Of a stretch of 32,491 bases of DNA, positions 16,038-23,763 are shown piece after piece. The notes below the pieces were generated by a model. That model saw nothing but the letters and a program-made list of their open reading frames with translations, was not told where the DNA came from and did not search any database. The stretch lies in IMG/VR virus record IMGVR_UViG_3300033064_001717, positions 1 to 32,491 of that record; one strand, 5' to 3'. This stretch comes from a virus. Position numbers and translations under genes: made by a program. Position 1 is the stretch's first letter, and every line of letters begins with the position of its first letter.

Positions 16038-17617
16038 TACGCTGCCTCATCGCCGCCGTCGTCTAAGGGCTCCATCGGTAGCGGGCTCGTCGCGCCGTCC
16101 CGCTGTGATAGTTCCTCACGGTTAGCAGTTTCTTCGTCCCAATCCAGACCGATTTCGTGGGTGATGGTCTGCGGGGATTTGATGCCCAGCGTAGCGTAAA
16201 CTTGGTTGGCCTGCGCCTCCGCCGTTTTGTCACGGGCTTCAACGCTGGGCGGGGTAGCCTGCACCGCCACTAAGTCCAGCGCATTCTCCGGCAGCTGACC
16301 ATCGGATATTCGGCATTGAATCGCCGCCTTAATTACCTTTAAGAACGGACGTTTTAGCACGGTTTGCAGCCGTATGCAATTCCGCAAAAACGGGCTTTCT
16401 GCCGTCAAACTACTGGCATAATTGTTGTTGCTAGCATCGCTGCTAACCAGCCACTCCGGGGCGTTGTGCCGGTTACCCGCTGACCGTAACAATGCTTGGA
16501 ACGCCTCTAAATGTGCGGCCACGTTGGCCCCGCCGGGGGGCTGGATGTAGTTCATGCCTTTTGGGATGTCCACAAACGAACCGGATTGAATCGCTTGGTA
16601 GTCGCTTGGCCTTCCATTGGCGATTGGCGAAAACGCTGAATAGTCTATCTGTGTTTGGAGGAACGAATCTACCTGAGCTGCGCTGGCGGCATCGTGCTGC
16701 CGGATTCCGGCAATCGCCGCCTGAATACTGGCCCCCTCGCCGACGTTCCGCCGCAACTTGCCGGCAATGTTAAACGTGTCCAGCGTGTCGTAGCTGAAAT
16801 CCGACAACCCCCGTTTAATCGCTCTTTTGACGTTGCTTTTAACATGGATGATTTCGCCAGCGGGCACTATTTCCCCTTGCCCCTCCGGCCCGTCCTTTCC
16901 CGCCGGGGCGGAATATGCAACATGGTAGGCGATTATGTTGCAAACGTCGTCAGGGTCGGTTTCAATTCCGTAGCTCCACTCATCTAGTGACGTGCCGCCC
17001 GGCTGAAATATTTGTTCCGGTTCCACCGTCCGAACCATCAGCCTTCCATCTGCCTGCGGAAACAGCCGCAAGAAAAACTCGCCGTCTTCCCGGCTCCGCC
17101 AAAACAGTTCCTGTTCTAATTCGTCCCAAGCGTTATCGTCAATAAATTCGTCCACTATTTTTTGGATCTGATTGACGAGCTTGGGATATTGGTTCTGCCC
17201 CGGCAGCCCCTGCACCGTGTACTTGAATCCCGACCCAATAACGTAACTGGTCAGACCGTTTAGCAACCCGGTGGCGTTAGGGTTCATCGTGACACAAATC
17301 CGGGCTTGTGCCCGGATCATTGACAACTGGCTCTCGGAATACCAAAACGGGTAGTTGCTGCCGTACCGTCTATCGGTTGGCTGGGCTATCGGGTAGTTTG
17401 CCGAATTGCCGTCGGCAAACCGTGACAACATGTCGCTATAGCCGGATAGCCAATAATCCGAATTAACGTAGCCTTCTGTTAACTTTGCCCGCCGCTGCAC
17501 CGCCCGAAGTTTCATCCCTTCCTCAATTTCCTCACGCTGTTCCCGCAGGCTTTTGGCAACGGGGGCGACATTATGCACCGGCTGAGATGCGGTGGTTTCC
17601 CAGATCGGCTTGTTCAA
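16037..17617 (-). CDS. portal protein
   Basis: The portal forms the dodecameric ring at one capsid vertex through which DNA enters and leaves. This 526-residue protein lies between the large terminase and the minor head protein, and the length is normal. Characteristic segments are ARICVTMNPNATGLLNGLTSYV (after about residue 105), EQELFWRSREDGEFFLRLF in the middle, and a RTVEPEQIFQPGG turn. A GEIIHVKSNVKRAIKRGLSDF stretch precedes the stem-helix region. The C-terminal part has DWDEETANREELSQRD and ends in an acidic tail. The start overlaps the terminase stop by 4 bases and its stop shares a base with the next ATG. The identification is firm from context and pattern. Confidence 0.85.
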   Translation of the reverse strand: MNKPIWETTASQPVHNVAPVAKSLREQREEIEEGMKLRAVQRRAKLTEGYVNSDYWLSGYSDMLSRFADGNSANYPIAQPTDRRYGSNYPFWYSESQLSMIRAQARICVTMNPNATGLLNGLTSYVIGSGFKYTVQGLPGQNQYPKLVNQIQKIVDEFIDDNAWDELEQELFWRSREDGEFFLRLFPQADGRLMVRTVEPEQIFQPGGTSLDEWSYGIETDPDDVCNIIAYHVAYSAPAGKDGPEGQGEIVPAGEIIHVKSNVKRAIKRGLSDFSYDTLDTFNIAGKLRRNVGEGASIQAAIAGIRQHDAASAAQVDSFLQTQIDYSAFSPIANGRPSDYQAIQSGSFVDIPKGMNYIQPPGGANVAAHLEAFQALLRSAGNRHNAPEWLVSSDASNNNYASSLTAESPFLRNCIRLQTVLKRPFLKVIKAAIQCRISDGQLPENALDLVAVQATPPSVEARDKTAEAQANQVYATLGIKSPQTITHEIGLDWDEETANREELSQRDGATSPLPMEPLDDGGDEAA

Positions 17618-19092
17618 GTTCGTAATCTCCGCACGGTGTTCCCCAACGCTGCCCGCCCGTTATGTATCTGGATCATAACACGCAACGCCATTTCCAGCGA
17701 ATCTGGCCCGTCGTCGTGTCCGGCAACGGGGAAATCCCGCAGCTGATCCATTAGCAAACGGGTGCCCGGAGTGTTGCGGAACCGAATTCCTTTAGCCGCC
17801 AGATACGGCCCTAACCGCCGGATTCTTACCGCCTTGCTAACCGTGTTAACCAGCGGCACTATCGGCATTTGCTGCCCGCTTGCCCGTGCCGCCGCTGCTA
17901 TTTGCGTGGCCAGCAATTCCTGAAATTGATTGGTTTCTATTGCTACCGCTTCCGCCGGAAAAACACGGTGGGCTTCAACCATTGCCCCCACAATTTCCTC
18001 AGTAGATCGGCGGGCCAAGTCCGCTTCAACCCATAGCGTTCCCTCCACCGTCCGGGCTAATTTTACGATAGCCGAATAGTCGCCGTGCCGGGAAGACGCT
18101 CCCTTTGACGGGTCTAACGCAATGGTGCGCAGGTTAATGCCTTCCGGCCATTCATCAAACATCAGCCCTTTTTCAAAATAACTTTGCGGCCATTCTACCC
18201 CACCGCCAACCCGTGGAGACTGCTGGTATAGTGCCTGCCATTGGTATTCCCCGATACTTTTCCGCATCCTGCTCAGGTCTTCCATCGGGAACATCTCCGG
18301 CCACAGGGCCTGACCTGGTTCCCGCTGATCGGGGTAAACCACCGGGTCATTAGAAATAGCCGGGAAGTTTAGCACCTCCCACCGGTCCCCTTCCGGGGTT
18401 TCGTCGCTTAGTTTGACCAGCCGCCCAGCCAAATCGTCGGTGTGCCAACGGGTCATGATTACGATTATGCGGGCATCCGGGGTTTGGCGTGTGTACAGCG
18501 TAGACGTAAACCAATCCCAAACCTTTTCACGCATCGTCAGGCTGTCGGCTTCCTCCCGGTTTTTTAATGGATCATCTACAATTAACCACCGTGCCCCCAT
18601 GCCAGTTATGCCACCGCCGACGCCGGTAGACCGATAGCTGCCGCCGTGCCCCACCACTTCAAACACATCAGAATTCCGCAGCCAGGAACCGGCCACGGCT
18701 CGGCTGTTGGTGTCGTTCAGCCGTGTTCCAGGAAACAGCCTGGCATAGGCCGGCAAGGTAATTATCCGCTGAATATCCCGATTCATTCGACCGGCTAAGT
18801 CGGCACCATAACTAGACGAAATGATGGTTTCTGCCGGGTTTAGTCCCAGCAGGTAGGCTGGTAGCCGCCGGCTGATCAGTTCTGATTTTCCATGGCGTGG
18901 CGGCATTGAAACTATCAGTCGCCGAAGGTTACCGTAAACCATGCGCTCCACGGCGTCGGCAATAACCCGATGATGCCAGCCCGGCTGATAGTCCGGCATA
19001 GTGTACCGGCAAAAATCTATTAGTTTACGTCGTGCTATCCGGCGGGCCAATAATTCCGCCGCTGCCTCGCACAATATCGGCAAGCTGTTCAT
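17614..19092 (-). CDS. terL: terminase large subunit
   Basis: This packaging motor cuts concatemeric DNA and pumps it into the prohead. The 492-residue protein has an N-terminal ATPase with Walker A PPRHGKS (64-70), Walker B WLIVDDP (169-175) and a coupling motif MTRWHTDD (213-220). The C-terminal RNase H-like nuclease has acidic residues at D327 (TIALDPSKG), E386 (VAIETNQF) and in HDDGPDSLEMAL near the end. Length and motif order are standard. ATG 19092 lies inside the small-subunit gene, giving an unusually long 68-base overlap. A later start is possible, because the first visible conserved segment begins around residue 30 (YTMPDYQPGWHH). Confidence 0.92.
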   Translation of the reverse strand: MNSLPILCEAAAELLARRIARRKLIDFCRYTMPDYQPGWHHRVIADAVERMVYGNLRRLIVSMPPRHGKSELISRRLPAYLLGLNPAETIISSSYGADLAGRMNRDIQRIITLPAYARLFPGTRLNDTNSRAVAGSWLRNSDVFEVVGHGGSYRSTGVGGGITGMGARWLIVDDPLKNREEADSLTMREKVWDWFTSTLYTRQTPDARIIVIMTRWHTDDLAGRLVKLSDETPEGDRWEVLNFPAISNDPVVYPDQREPGQALWPEMFPMEDLSRMRKSIGEYQWQALYQQSPRVGGGVEWPQSYFEKGLMFDEWPEGINLRTIALDPSKGASSRHGDYSAIVKLARTVEGTLWVEADLARRSTEEIVGAMVEAHRVFPAEAVAIETNQFQELLATQIAAAARASGQQMPIVPLVNTVSKAVRIRRLGPYLAAKGIRFRNTPGTRLLMDQLRDFPVAGHDDGPDSLEMALRVMIQIHNGRAALGNTVRRLRT

Positions 19093-19417
19093 CGGACAAA
19101 TCCTCAGCAGCGTTAACAGTCAACCGCACGTCATGCGACATTTCGCCCCGTTCAGTGTACCCCCGGTTTTTTCCTTGGCATTTCAGATAAAAACACACCG
19201 CCCACGCTTCGCCCGATATTACCCCACGGTTTAAAGAACTTTCGGCGTGGTCCGTCATTGTCTCCCGTTGGTCCGCCACCACCTGCCGCAGTCTTTCACT
19301 TTCGTTAATCCGCACATTCAGCCCGCTACGGCTATAGCCCATCGTCCTTGCCGCCATAGCTATATTCCCCATTGAATTCTCTAACGCTGCCGCTATCTCG
19401 TCTTCCGTGCGCTTCAT
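19025..19417 (-). CDS. terS: terminase small subunit / HTH DNA-binding protein
   Basis: This 130-residue protein starts with an EDEIAAALENSMGNIAMAARTMG helix pair followed by SRSGLNVRI, a helix-turn-helix of the Fis/homeodomain-like type used by small terminases to recognise packaging sites. The middle has EAWAVCFYLKCQGKNRGYTER, a segment typical of this small-subunit group. The C-terminal part (LSDEQLADIVRG) may be the large-subunit contact. A strong ribosome binding site (GGGAGG, 4-6 bases upstream) supports ATG 19417. Its 3' end overlaps the large subunit gene by 68 bases in a different frame. Confidence 0.75.
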   Translation of the reverse strand: MKRTEDEIAAALENSMGNIAMAARTMGYSRSGLNVRINESERLRQVVADQRETMTDHAESSLNRGVISGEAWAVCFYLKCQGKNRGYTERGEMSHDVRLTVNAAEDLSDEQLADIVRGSGGIIGPPDSTT

Positions 19418-19467
19418 TTTTCCTCCCTTTTATGCGTCCACTTTGTCCGGCTGATTGCAATAGCTAT

Positions 19468-20694
19468 CTAAACAATAGTCCCTTCCAGCATTGCCTTCTT
19501 TCCCGTCAGCGTCTCCCACCGCTTGACAATCACATCGCAATAGGCCGGACTGATTTCCATCCCGTAGCACTGGCGGCCCAGTTGTTCGGCAGCAATTAAA
19601 GTTGTGCCGGAACCAAGGAACGGGTCATAAATCGTCTCGCCAATTTGGCTGCTGTTTTTGGCAAGAATTGCAATTAGTTCAACCGGTTTCATGGTTGAGT
19701 GCAATTTGCTTGCGTGCGGTTTGTTGCATTCTATAACGCTAGTGCTAAAATCGCCATAAAACTTATGGCCTCCTTTTTTCCACGCATACAGAATAGGTTC
19801 GTGTTTGTAGTTGTAATCTGACCGCCCAAGCACATGGTTATTTTTCAGCCAAATCAGTTCGTGCTTTGGTTCAATTCCGCCCTCCATCATCATCATCATC
19901 ATCATCATCTGGTCGCCGCCTTGCGGCATAAAACAATAAACCACCGCACCCAGCCCCATCGCGTCCGCCATATTTTTAAACGCTGCGCCCCACATTGCCT
20001 GAGTTTCTTTTTTGTTTAAATGATCATTTTCTATTTTTGTTTGATTGTGATTTCCTTTATCAAAGGCGTTTAAAAATGCGTTTTTTTCTGCGTAACTTAC
20101 GCCATACGGCGGGTCAGTTATTACTAGTTGCGCTTTTGCCCCGTCCATCAACCGCCCCACATCCTCCGCCTTCGTGCTGTCGCCGCACATCACCCGATGC
20201 TCCCCTAGAATCCAAAGGTCACCCGTTTTTGTCACCGGTTCCGGCGGCGGCTCCGGCACTTCGTCTTCAACAACTTCCGCCTGTTGGTACAGCCCCGCTT
20301 CCTTCGCCAAATCGGCCAGCATTCCCGCCACCGCTTCGCTGCCGGTCTGGACGTTGCGCAGCAACGCATCTAGTGCCGCCGCATCGGCCCCGGCCATTGC
20401 TGAAATGGGGTCAAACGTGGCCAGGATCTTGTCCGCCTCGGCCTCGTCCACATCGAGGATCAGAACAGGAATTTCGCTATCCGCAGCCGTCTCTGCTCGC
20501 AAGTGGCCATCAATCAGCACCAACCCCGCCGGCGTTTCCCTGGCCAGCACCGCACCGGCAAACCCAATTTCGGCCAGCACCCCTTGGAGGGCTTCCCGCT
20601 GCGCTTTGGGGTGCGTTCTCCAATTCTTCTGGCTTGGTGCTAATTCGCTAGCTTTTACTCGCCTAAAATCCTTGATCCGGTCCCGGATTTTCAT
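19468..20694 (-). CDS. ParB-like nuclease domain fused to DNA methyltransferase
   Basis: This 408-residue fusion has an N-terminal ParB/sulfiredoxin-type domain (about 10-130, motif LVLIDGHLRAET at 58-69). A Pro/Glu linker (about 144-154) leads to a DNA amino-methyltransferase (about 158-400). The catalytic DPPY is at 194-197 and the AdoMet-binding DPFLGSGTT at 357-365, with HSTMKPVEL before it; this order is the beta class. It would methylate adenine N6 or cytosine N4, either to protect the phage genome or to mark it. No partner restriction gene adjoins it. Odd feature: eight Met in a row at 263-270, encoded by an ATG repeat. The start overlaps the upstream RusA gene by 32 bases. Confidence 0.85.
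   Translation of the reverse strand: MKIRDRIKDFRRVKASELAPSQKNWRTHPKAQREALQGVLAEIGFAGAVLARETPAGLVLIDGHLRAETAADSEIPVLILDVDEAEADKILATFDPISAMAGADAAALDALLRNVQTGSEAVAGMLADLAKEAGLYQQAEVVEDEVPEPPPEPVTKTGDLWILGEHRVMCGDSTKAEDVGRLMDGAKAQLVITDPPYGVSYAEKNAFLNAFDKGNHNQTKIENDHLNKKETQAMWGAAFKNMADAMGLGAVVYCFMPQGGDQMMMMMMMMEGGIEPKHELIWLKNNHVLGRSDYNYKHEPILYAWKKGGHKFYGDFSTSVIECNKPHASKLHSTMKPVELIAILAKNSSQIGETIYDPFLGSGTTLIAAEQLGRQCYGMEISPAYCDVIVKRWETLTGKKAMLEGTIV
19885..19908 (-). repeat. (ATG)8 trinucleotide microsatellite inside methyltransferase gene
   Basis: Eight perfect CAT units on the plus strand encode eight consecutive Met in the methyltransferase, between the DPPY block and the AdoMet-binding block. 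Gain or loss of units would change protein length without breaking the frame. Confidence 0.95.
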
Positions 20695-21082
20695 CGCTAG
20701 AAATCTCCACTAATGCCGCCGCCGGAGTAGTCTTTTTCCCCGGCGTATACCGTATGGCTACCGACGTTACCGTTTCGCAACCGTCGTCTAGTATTATCCC
20801 TTTATGCCGCAACATGTCCAGAATTGCTTTTAAACAGTTATCCAGATCCCGGTTTTTGCGCCATCCCTTGCCGCCGATTATTTCTACGCTGACCCGCACT
20901 TTGCCCGGAATATGCGGGCACCGGCCCAGCAAAACCATATTAGCCGTAATCCATCGCTGATATGCCGGCGCACGGAATACCCCTCTGCGGGTGTGAACGT
21001 GCATATGATTAACGGTTGGCGGCGGGGTTAAACGCAGCAATAGCGGTGCCTCCCCGTGGGAGGGGGTCGGGTTGATCAGCAT
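20663..21082 (-). CDS. rusA: RusA-family Holliday junction resolvase
   Basis: RusA enzymes cut Holliday junctions in recombining or replicating phage DNA. The protein (139 residues from ATG 21082) has the family signature NRDLDNCLKAILDML, holding the Asp pair that binds metal, then GIILDDG with further acidic residues. A PPPTVNHMH segment near the N-terminus is also typical. The length is close to the usual 120-140. The frame could start at a TTG at 21118 overlapping the previous gene, but the ATG at 21082 gives a more normal N-terminus; neither has a strong ribosome binding site. It lies in the middle gene block, close to the primase and the Sak4-like genes. Confidence 0.85.
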   Translation of the reverse strand: MLINPTPSHGEAPLLLRLTPPPTVNHMHVHTRRGVFRAPAYQRWITANMVLLGRCPHIPGKVRVSVEIIGGKGWRKNRDLDNCLKAILDMLRHKGIILDDGCETVTSVAIRYTPGKKTTPAAALVEISSDENPGPDQGF

Positions 21083-21114
21083 ACGGACCACTACACACCG
21101 CCGCCGTGGGCGTG

Positions 21115-21666
21115 TCAAGCCCGGTTGTTACCCTTAATCATTTCCTTGACTTCCCGCAGCACCTTTTGACATTTTGATATTTCGACCAACGTAGTCCGTG
21201 GTTTGCCGGTGTGCGCTGTTTTAATCAACGTTCCCGTCATGTTGTGCAATAGTTCCAATTCAATATAAACGGCGTTGCAGTCTGGCCGAAGCAGTCCGCC
21301 TTTCTGATCCGCCGCTTCCTTGCAAATCGTGTTGAACAGTTCCTCCCACCGCATCAAATAGCCAGGTTTTTTGTGCCACTTGTAGCCCGGCATTACAGCC
21401 GGTTTCCCTTCGCAATCCGTATAGTCCGACCAATATTCCTGTGGCACCGTGTCGATTATTTCCGCCGTGCGCAGGACAAAAACAGCCTTGCACAGGTGAT
21501 CAACTACTTTTTGCGCCGCCTCGTCTTCCATCTCCTTTGGCGGCATTAAATCTAGCAACCGGATAAAATACTCCTGCCCGCATCCGGCCCGACCGCTAGC
21601 GGCTTGCAGCGCACGGATTACGGCGACCATGCTGTCCAGTACCCAGAATCTGTCCCGGTCTACCAT
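21115..21666 (-). CDS. hypothetical protein
   Basis: This soluble, mainly helical 183-residue protein starts MVDRDRFWVLDSMVAVIRAL. It contains an aromatic central part (PGYKWHKKPGYLMRWEELFNTI) and a C-terminal basic helix (KCQKVLREVKEMIKGNN). No membrane segment or catalytic signature is evident. Its ATG overlaps the end of a 54-residue gene by 7 bases, and the next gene (RusA) follows closely, so it probably belongs to one DNA-metabolism transcript. Function is unknown. Confidence 0.6.
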   Translation of the reverse strand: MVDRDRFWVLDSMVAVIRALQAASGRAGCGQEYFIRLLDLMPPKEMEDEAAQKVVDHLCKAVFVLRTAEIIDTVPQEYWSDYTDCEGKPAVMPGYKWHKKPGYLMRWEELFNTICKEAADQKGGLLRPDCNAVYIELELLHNMTGTLIKTAHTGKPRTTLVEISKCQKVLREVKEMIKGNNRA

Positions 21667-21824
21667 CTCGCCACCTCCGCTGCATCGTAGCCGCTTAAAG
21701 CCTGTTCAAGCCGGTCAACTTCCATGCGCAACCGAATTATCTCGCCAACAATTTGCCCCCATTGCTGGCGGGTTAAATCCTCTAGCGCATATTCGGTAAA
21801 CGCCCAGTCTAGATTGTTACTCAT
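21660..21824 (-). CDS. small helical protein, 54 residues
   Basis: This short gene runs from ATG 21824, which overlaps the upstream stop by 4 bases (ATGA), to a TAG at 21662..21660 inside the next gene start. The product starts MSNNLDWAFTEYALEDL and continues with a heptad-like stretch (IIRLRMEVDRLEQAL) that could form a short coiled coil. A Shine-Dalgarno-like GGGGG lies upstream. Perfect packing between two overlapping genes argues that it is real. Function is unknown. Confidence 0.6.
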   Translation of the reverse strand: MSNNLDWAFTEYALEDLTRQQWGQIVGEIIRLRMEVDRLEQALSGYDAAEVARW

Positions 21825-22066
21825 CTGTTACCCCCTGCTTCACGTTTAATTTTCTCCGCAGCTAATTCCATTACATTCACAATTTTCAAGCATTCGCTGC
21901 ACAACGTGTAAGCAACTAACCGGTCTTTCCCGCCCGGTTCTCCCAGTTGCTTTCTTACATTGTCTAGCGGCTTCCATAGCAAAACGTGCGAAGGGTCACC
22001 TTCGCACAATAGGCATGGAAAACCTTTAGCGTACTCAAGCCCGTGAACAACGTTTTTGTCATCCAT
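21821..22066 (-). CDS. small Cys4 (zinc-ribbon-like) protein
   Basis: This 81-residue protein contains two Cys pairs, PCLLCEG and TLCSECLK, about 40 residues apart, a pattern suggesting a single structural zinc site. The C-terminal part is helical (VNVMELAAEKIKREAG). I chose ATG 22066 because AAAAGGA lies 8 bases upstream; the ATG at 22075 would have the ribosome binding site touching it. The gene overlaps the end of the MerR-like gene by 8 bases. A DNA- or protein-binding role is plausible but unproven. Confidence 0.6.
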   Translation of the reverse strand: MDDKNVVHGLEYAKGFPCLLCEGDPSHVLLWKPLDNVRKQLGEPGGKDRLVAYTLCSECLKIVNVMELAAEKIKREAGGNR

Positions 22067-22355
22067 TACGCACATCCTTTTCTAGCCGTTTTAGGTTTTT
22101 CGCCGCATCGGACACTACCAATTTTAATTTGCGCAGCTTTTCCGCCGCTAAATCGGCTTTTGCTTTTGCCCGCTTGGCCCGCAACGCTTCTACCTGCGCC
22201 GTAGAAAACAGGTTTTGGCGGCGACCCGGAGTTCCGGAAAACTCGCCAAACGCAAACGCCAAATCGCCAGAATCTTTTAGATAATGAACCATCGGCCTGC
22301 TTACGCCCAACCGCTCCGCTACTTCTGCCGTCGTCATCGTCAAATTATTGCCCAT
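22059..22355 (-). CDS. MerR/excisionase-like helix-turn-helix protein
   Basis: This 98-residue protein begins with TTAEVAERLGVSRPMVHYLKDSG, a good match to the MerR/HTH_17 winged helix found in small phage regulators and excisionases. The region PGRRQNLFSTAQVEALRAKRAK matches the usual wing and following helix. The remaining 40 residues are a Lys/Leu-rich helix, likely coiled coil. It might regulate nearby promoters or assist DNA transactions. The ribosome binding site GGAG lies 7 bases upstream of ATG 22355. It is one candidate for a phage transcriptional regulator in this window. Confidence 0.7.
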   Translation of the reverse strand: MGNNLTMTTAEVAERLGVSRPMVHYLKDSGDLAFAFGEFSGTPGRRQNLFSTAQVEALRAKRAKAKADLAAEKLRKLKLVVSDAAKNLKRLEKDVRNG

Positions 22356-22536
22356 TACCTATCTCCAGTATTTCGTTTGCCCAGACTGGCCGAAACCATT
22401 CTCCCTGCACCGTGTACGCTGTACATTCGGCAATGCCCAGCCGCAACATTACGCAATGTTGCACCAGCTTTTTAACGTCGTCGTTGCCAGCGTATTTTGC
22501 CTCTAACCGTGTTAGTTCTTCGTCCCAATAGCTCAT
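22345..22536 (-). CDS. hypothetical small protein
   Basis: This 63-residue protein starts MSYWDEELTRLEAKYAGND and has a helical N-terminal half and a Trp-containing second half (QGEWFRPVWANEILEI). It overlaps both neighbours by 4 and 11 bases. A GGGGG stretch lies 10 bases upstream of the ATG. I recognise no family. It lies between a coiled-coil protein and the MerR-like gene, in the operon below the terminator. Confidence 0.5.
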   Translation of the reverse strand: MSYWDEELTRLEAKYAGNDDVKKLVQHCVMLRLGIAECTAYTVQGEWFRPVWANEILEIGNGQ

Positions 22537-22787
22537 CGGGATATTCCCCCAAACCAGTATGATTTTATGATTTTGTGAACCCGGTAAACTTCGCTGCGTG
22601 CCTCGTCGTGCAACTTCCGTGATCCCGCCGATTCACTTTTGCGCAACGCCTCAACCGACAAAAACCATGCGTTTAACGCATCCCCCATAGTTAACCGCCA
22701 TTCCTCCAGCGTTCCTGCCGGAATACCGTTTGCCCTTAATGTCGCTACCTCCCGCCGTAGTGCCGCAATTTCTTCGTCTAATGTCAC
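22533..22787 (-). CDS. small coiled-coil protein
   Basis: This 84-residue protein starts at GTG 22787, preceded by a good ribosome binding site (GGAGG, 7 bases away). The N-terminal segment LDEEIAALRREVATLRANG has clear heptad spacing and is probably a coiled coil. The rest is helical with Trp and basic residues (HKIIKSYWFGG). It is the first gene after the intrinsic terminator, so it opens a new block. No convincing promoter is visible in the 28 bases between them. Function is unknown. Confidence 0.55.
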   Translation of the reverse strand: MTLDEEIAALRREVATLRANGIPAGTLEEWRLTMGDALNAWFLSVEALRKSESAGSRKLHDEARSEVYRVHKIIKSYWFGGISR

Positions 22788-22814
22788 CGTGCTGCCTCCG
22801 TTTTATCGCATTCC

Positions 22815-22859
22815 CTTAAAAAACCACCCGGCCAGTTTAGCATCAGAACCTTGGCCGGG
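22815..22859 (-). terminator. intrinsic terminator after primase operon
   Basis: Reading the minus strand, an 8-base-pair GC stem (arms 22859..22852 and 22834..22827) with a 17-base loop is followed after two bases by a run of six T. This is a classical rho-independent terminator placed 23 bases after the stop of the 293-residue gene. It separates the primase unit from the small genes, RusA and methyltransferase. Confidence 0.8.
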
Positions 22860-22881
22860 CAGCTAATTATTTCCCGTACCC

Positions 22882-23763
22882 CTAGTTGTCTGTGTCTCCC
22901 TTCCCGGTATCGGCTACCGCCCCTTTCTTGTTTAAGAATCCCTTACGGGTAGCGGCGACAGCCGCAACGGGGGCGGTCGGAGTCGAACCAACCGCACTGC
23001 CCAGCCCCCCGGATTTTTGCAATAGTTCCACCCATCCGCTAATAACATCAATAAACGCCTGAATGTTCGCCCCGCCGTCAACGGATATTTCCAAGGTTTT
23101 TACCTGCTGCACTTGCAACCGTTGCCCATCGATTCCTTCAACAAACACCGTGATTTCTGCCGTGCCGTCTACACCGCTTAACGTCGCTAACAAACGGTCG
23201 TGTTCTAACCCCTTGCCCCGTCGTTTTTGGAACTTTGCCAGATATTGTCGATCCACACACGCCATTTCTTCGGCCCAATGGTAAACGCACCTAGACCGCA
23301 CCGCCACCAAATCCGCATCGTTTGATTTTGTTTTTTTCACTAAATCTACCGCCGGTATTTCCCTGCGTATACCAACCGTCACTTTCTTGCCTAATAACGG
23401 TGACGGCGGTTTTTTTACTAGCACCGGCGGCGGCTTAATGGCTGCGCCCCGTGGCCGAATCCTTGCCGTCGCAACTTTCCACGTTTCGGGCAACGTCGCC
23501 CATATTTTTCGTATCCTTCCAATTCCCCTGACTTCGGCATCTACTAACTGTTCCCAATTCCTCCCGTCAATGTCCGTAGGTGACATTTTGGCAACATACC
23601 TCTTGGCAATCTGCAACACCGTTTTCCCAGACTCTAGATGCCGCACTACTGCAATCACCCTTGCCGGGTGCAATTTGCATCGCTTCCAGTATTCCTTGCG
23701 GGTAACCATCTTTTTGCCTAACCCGCCTTGCACCGGCATAAAAAACCGTTCGTTAATCTCCAT
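22882..23763 (-). CDS. hypothetical basic protein downstream of primase
   Basis: The protein has 293 residues from ATG 23763, chosen because of a strong GGAGG 7 bases upstream. The N-terminal 100 residues are Lys/Arg-rich, and RVIAVVRHLESGKTVLQIAKRYV suggests a helix-turn-helix-like pair. A Pro/Lys linker follows (KPPPVLVKKPPSPLLGKK). The middle (about 150-230) has beta-type segments (GTAEITVFVEGIDGQRLQVQ). The C-terminus is Ala/Gly/Lys-rich and probably disordered. It overlaps the primase gene by 11 bases and ends before the terminator, so it is co-expressed with replication functions. A DNA-binding role is plausible. I do not recognise a family. Confidence 0.55.
   Translation of the reverse strand: MEINERFFMPVQGGLGKKMVTRKEYWKRCKLHPARVIAVVRHLESGKTVLQIAKRYVAKMSPTDIDGRNWEQLVDAEVRGIGRIRKIWATLPETWKVATARIRPRGAAIKPPPVLVKKPPSPLLGKKVTVGIRREIPAVDLVKKTKSNDADLVAVRSRCVYHWAEEMACVDRQYLAKFQKRRGKGLEHDRLLATLSGVDGTAEITVFVEGIDGQRLQVQQVKTLEISVDGGANIQAFIDVISGWVELLQKSGGLGSAVGSTPTAPVAAVAATRKGFLNKKGAVADTGKGDTDN

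Noticed and set aside
19885-19908. Phase-variation switch at the ATG repeat.
   Set aside because: The unit is three bases, so slippage keeps the frame. Length variation remains possible, but not on/off switching.
19468-20694. Restriction-modification system based on the methyltransferase.
   Set aside because: No restriction endonuclease gene is adjacent. The HNH gene is 11 kb away and its features suit a phage HNH protein.
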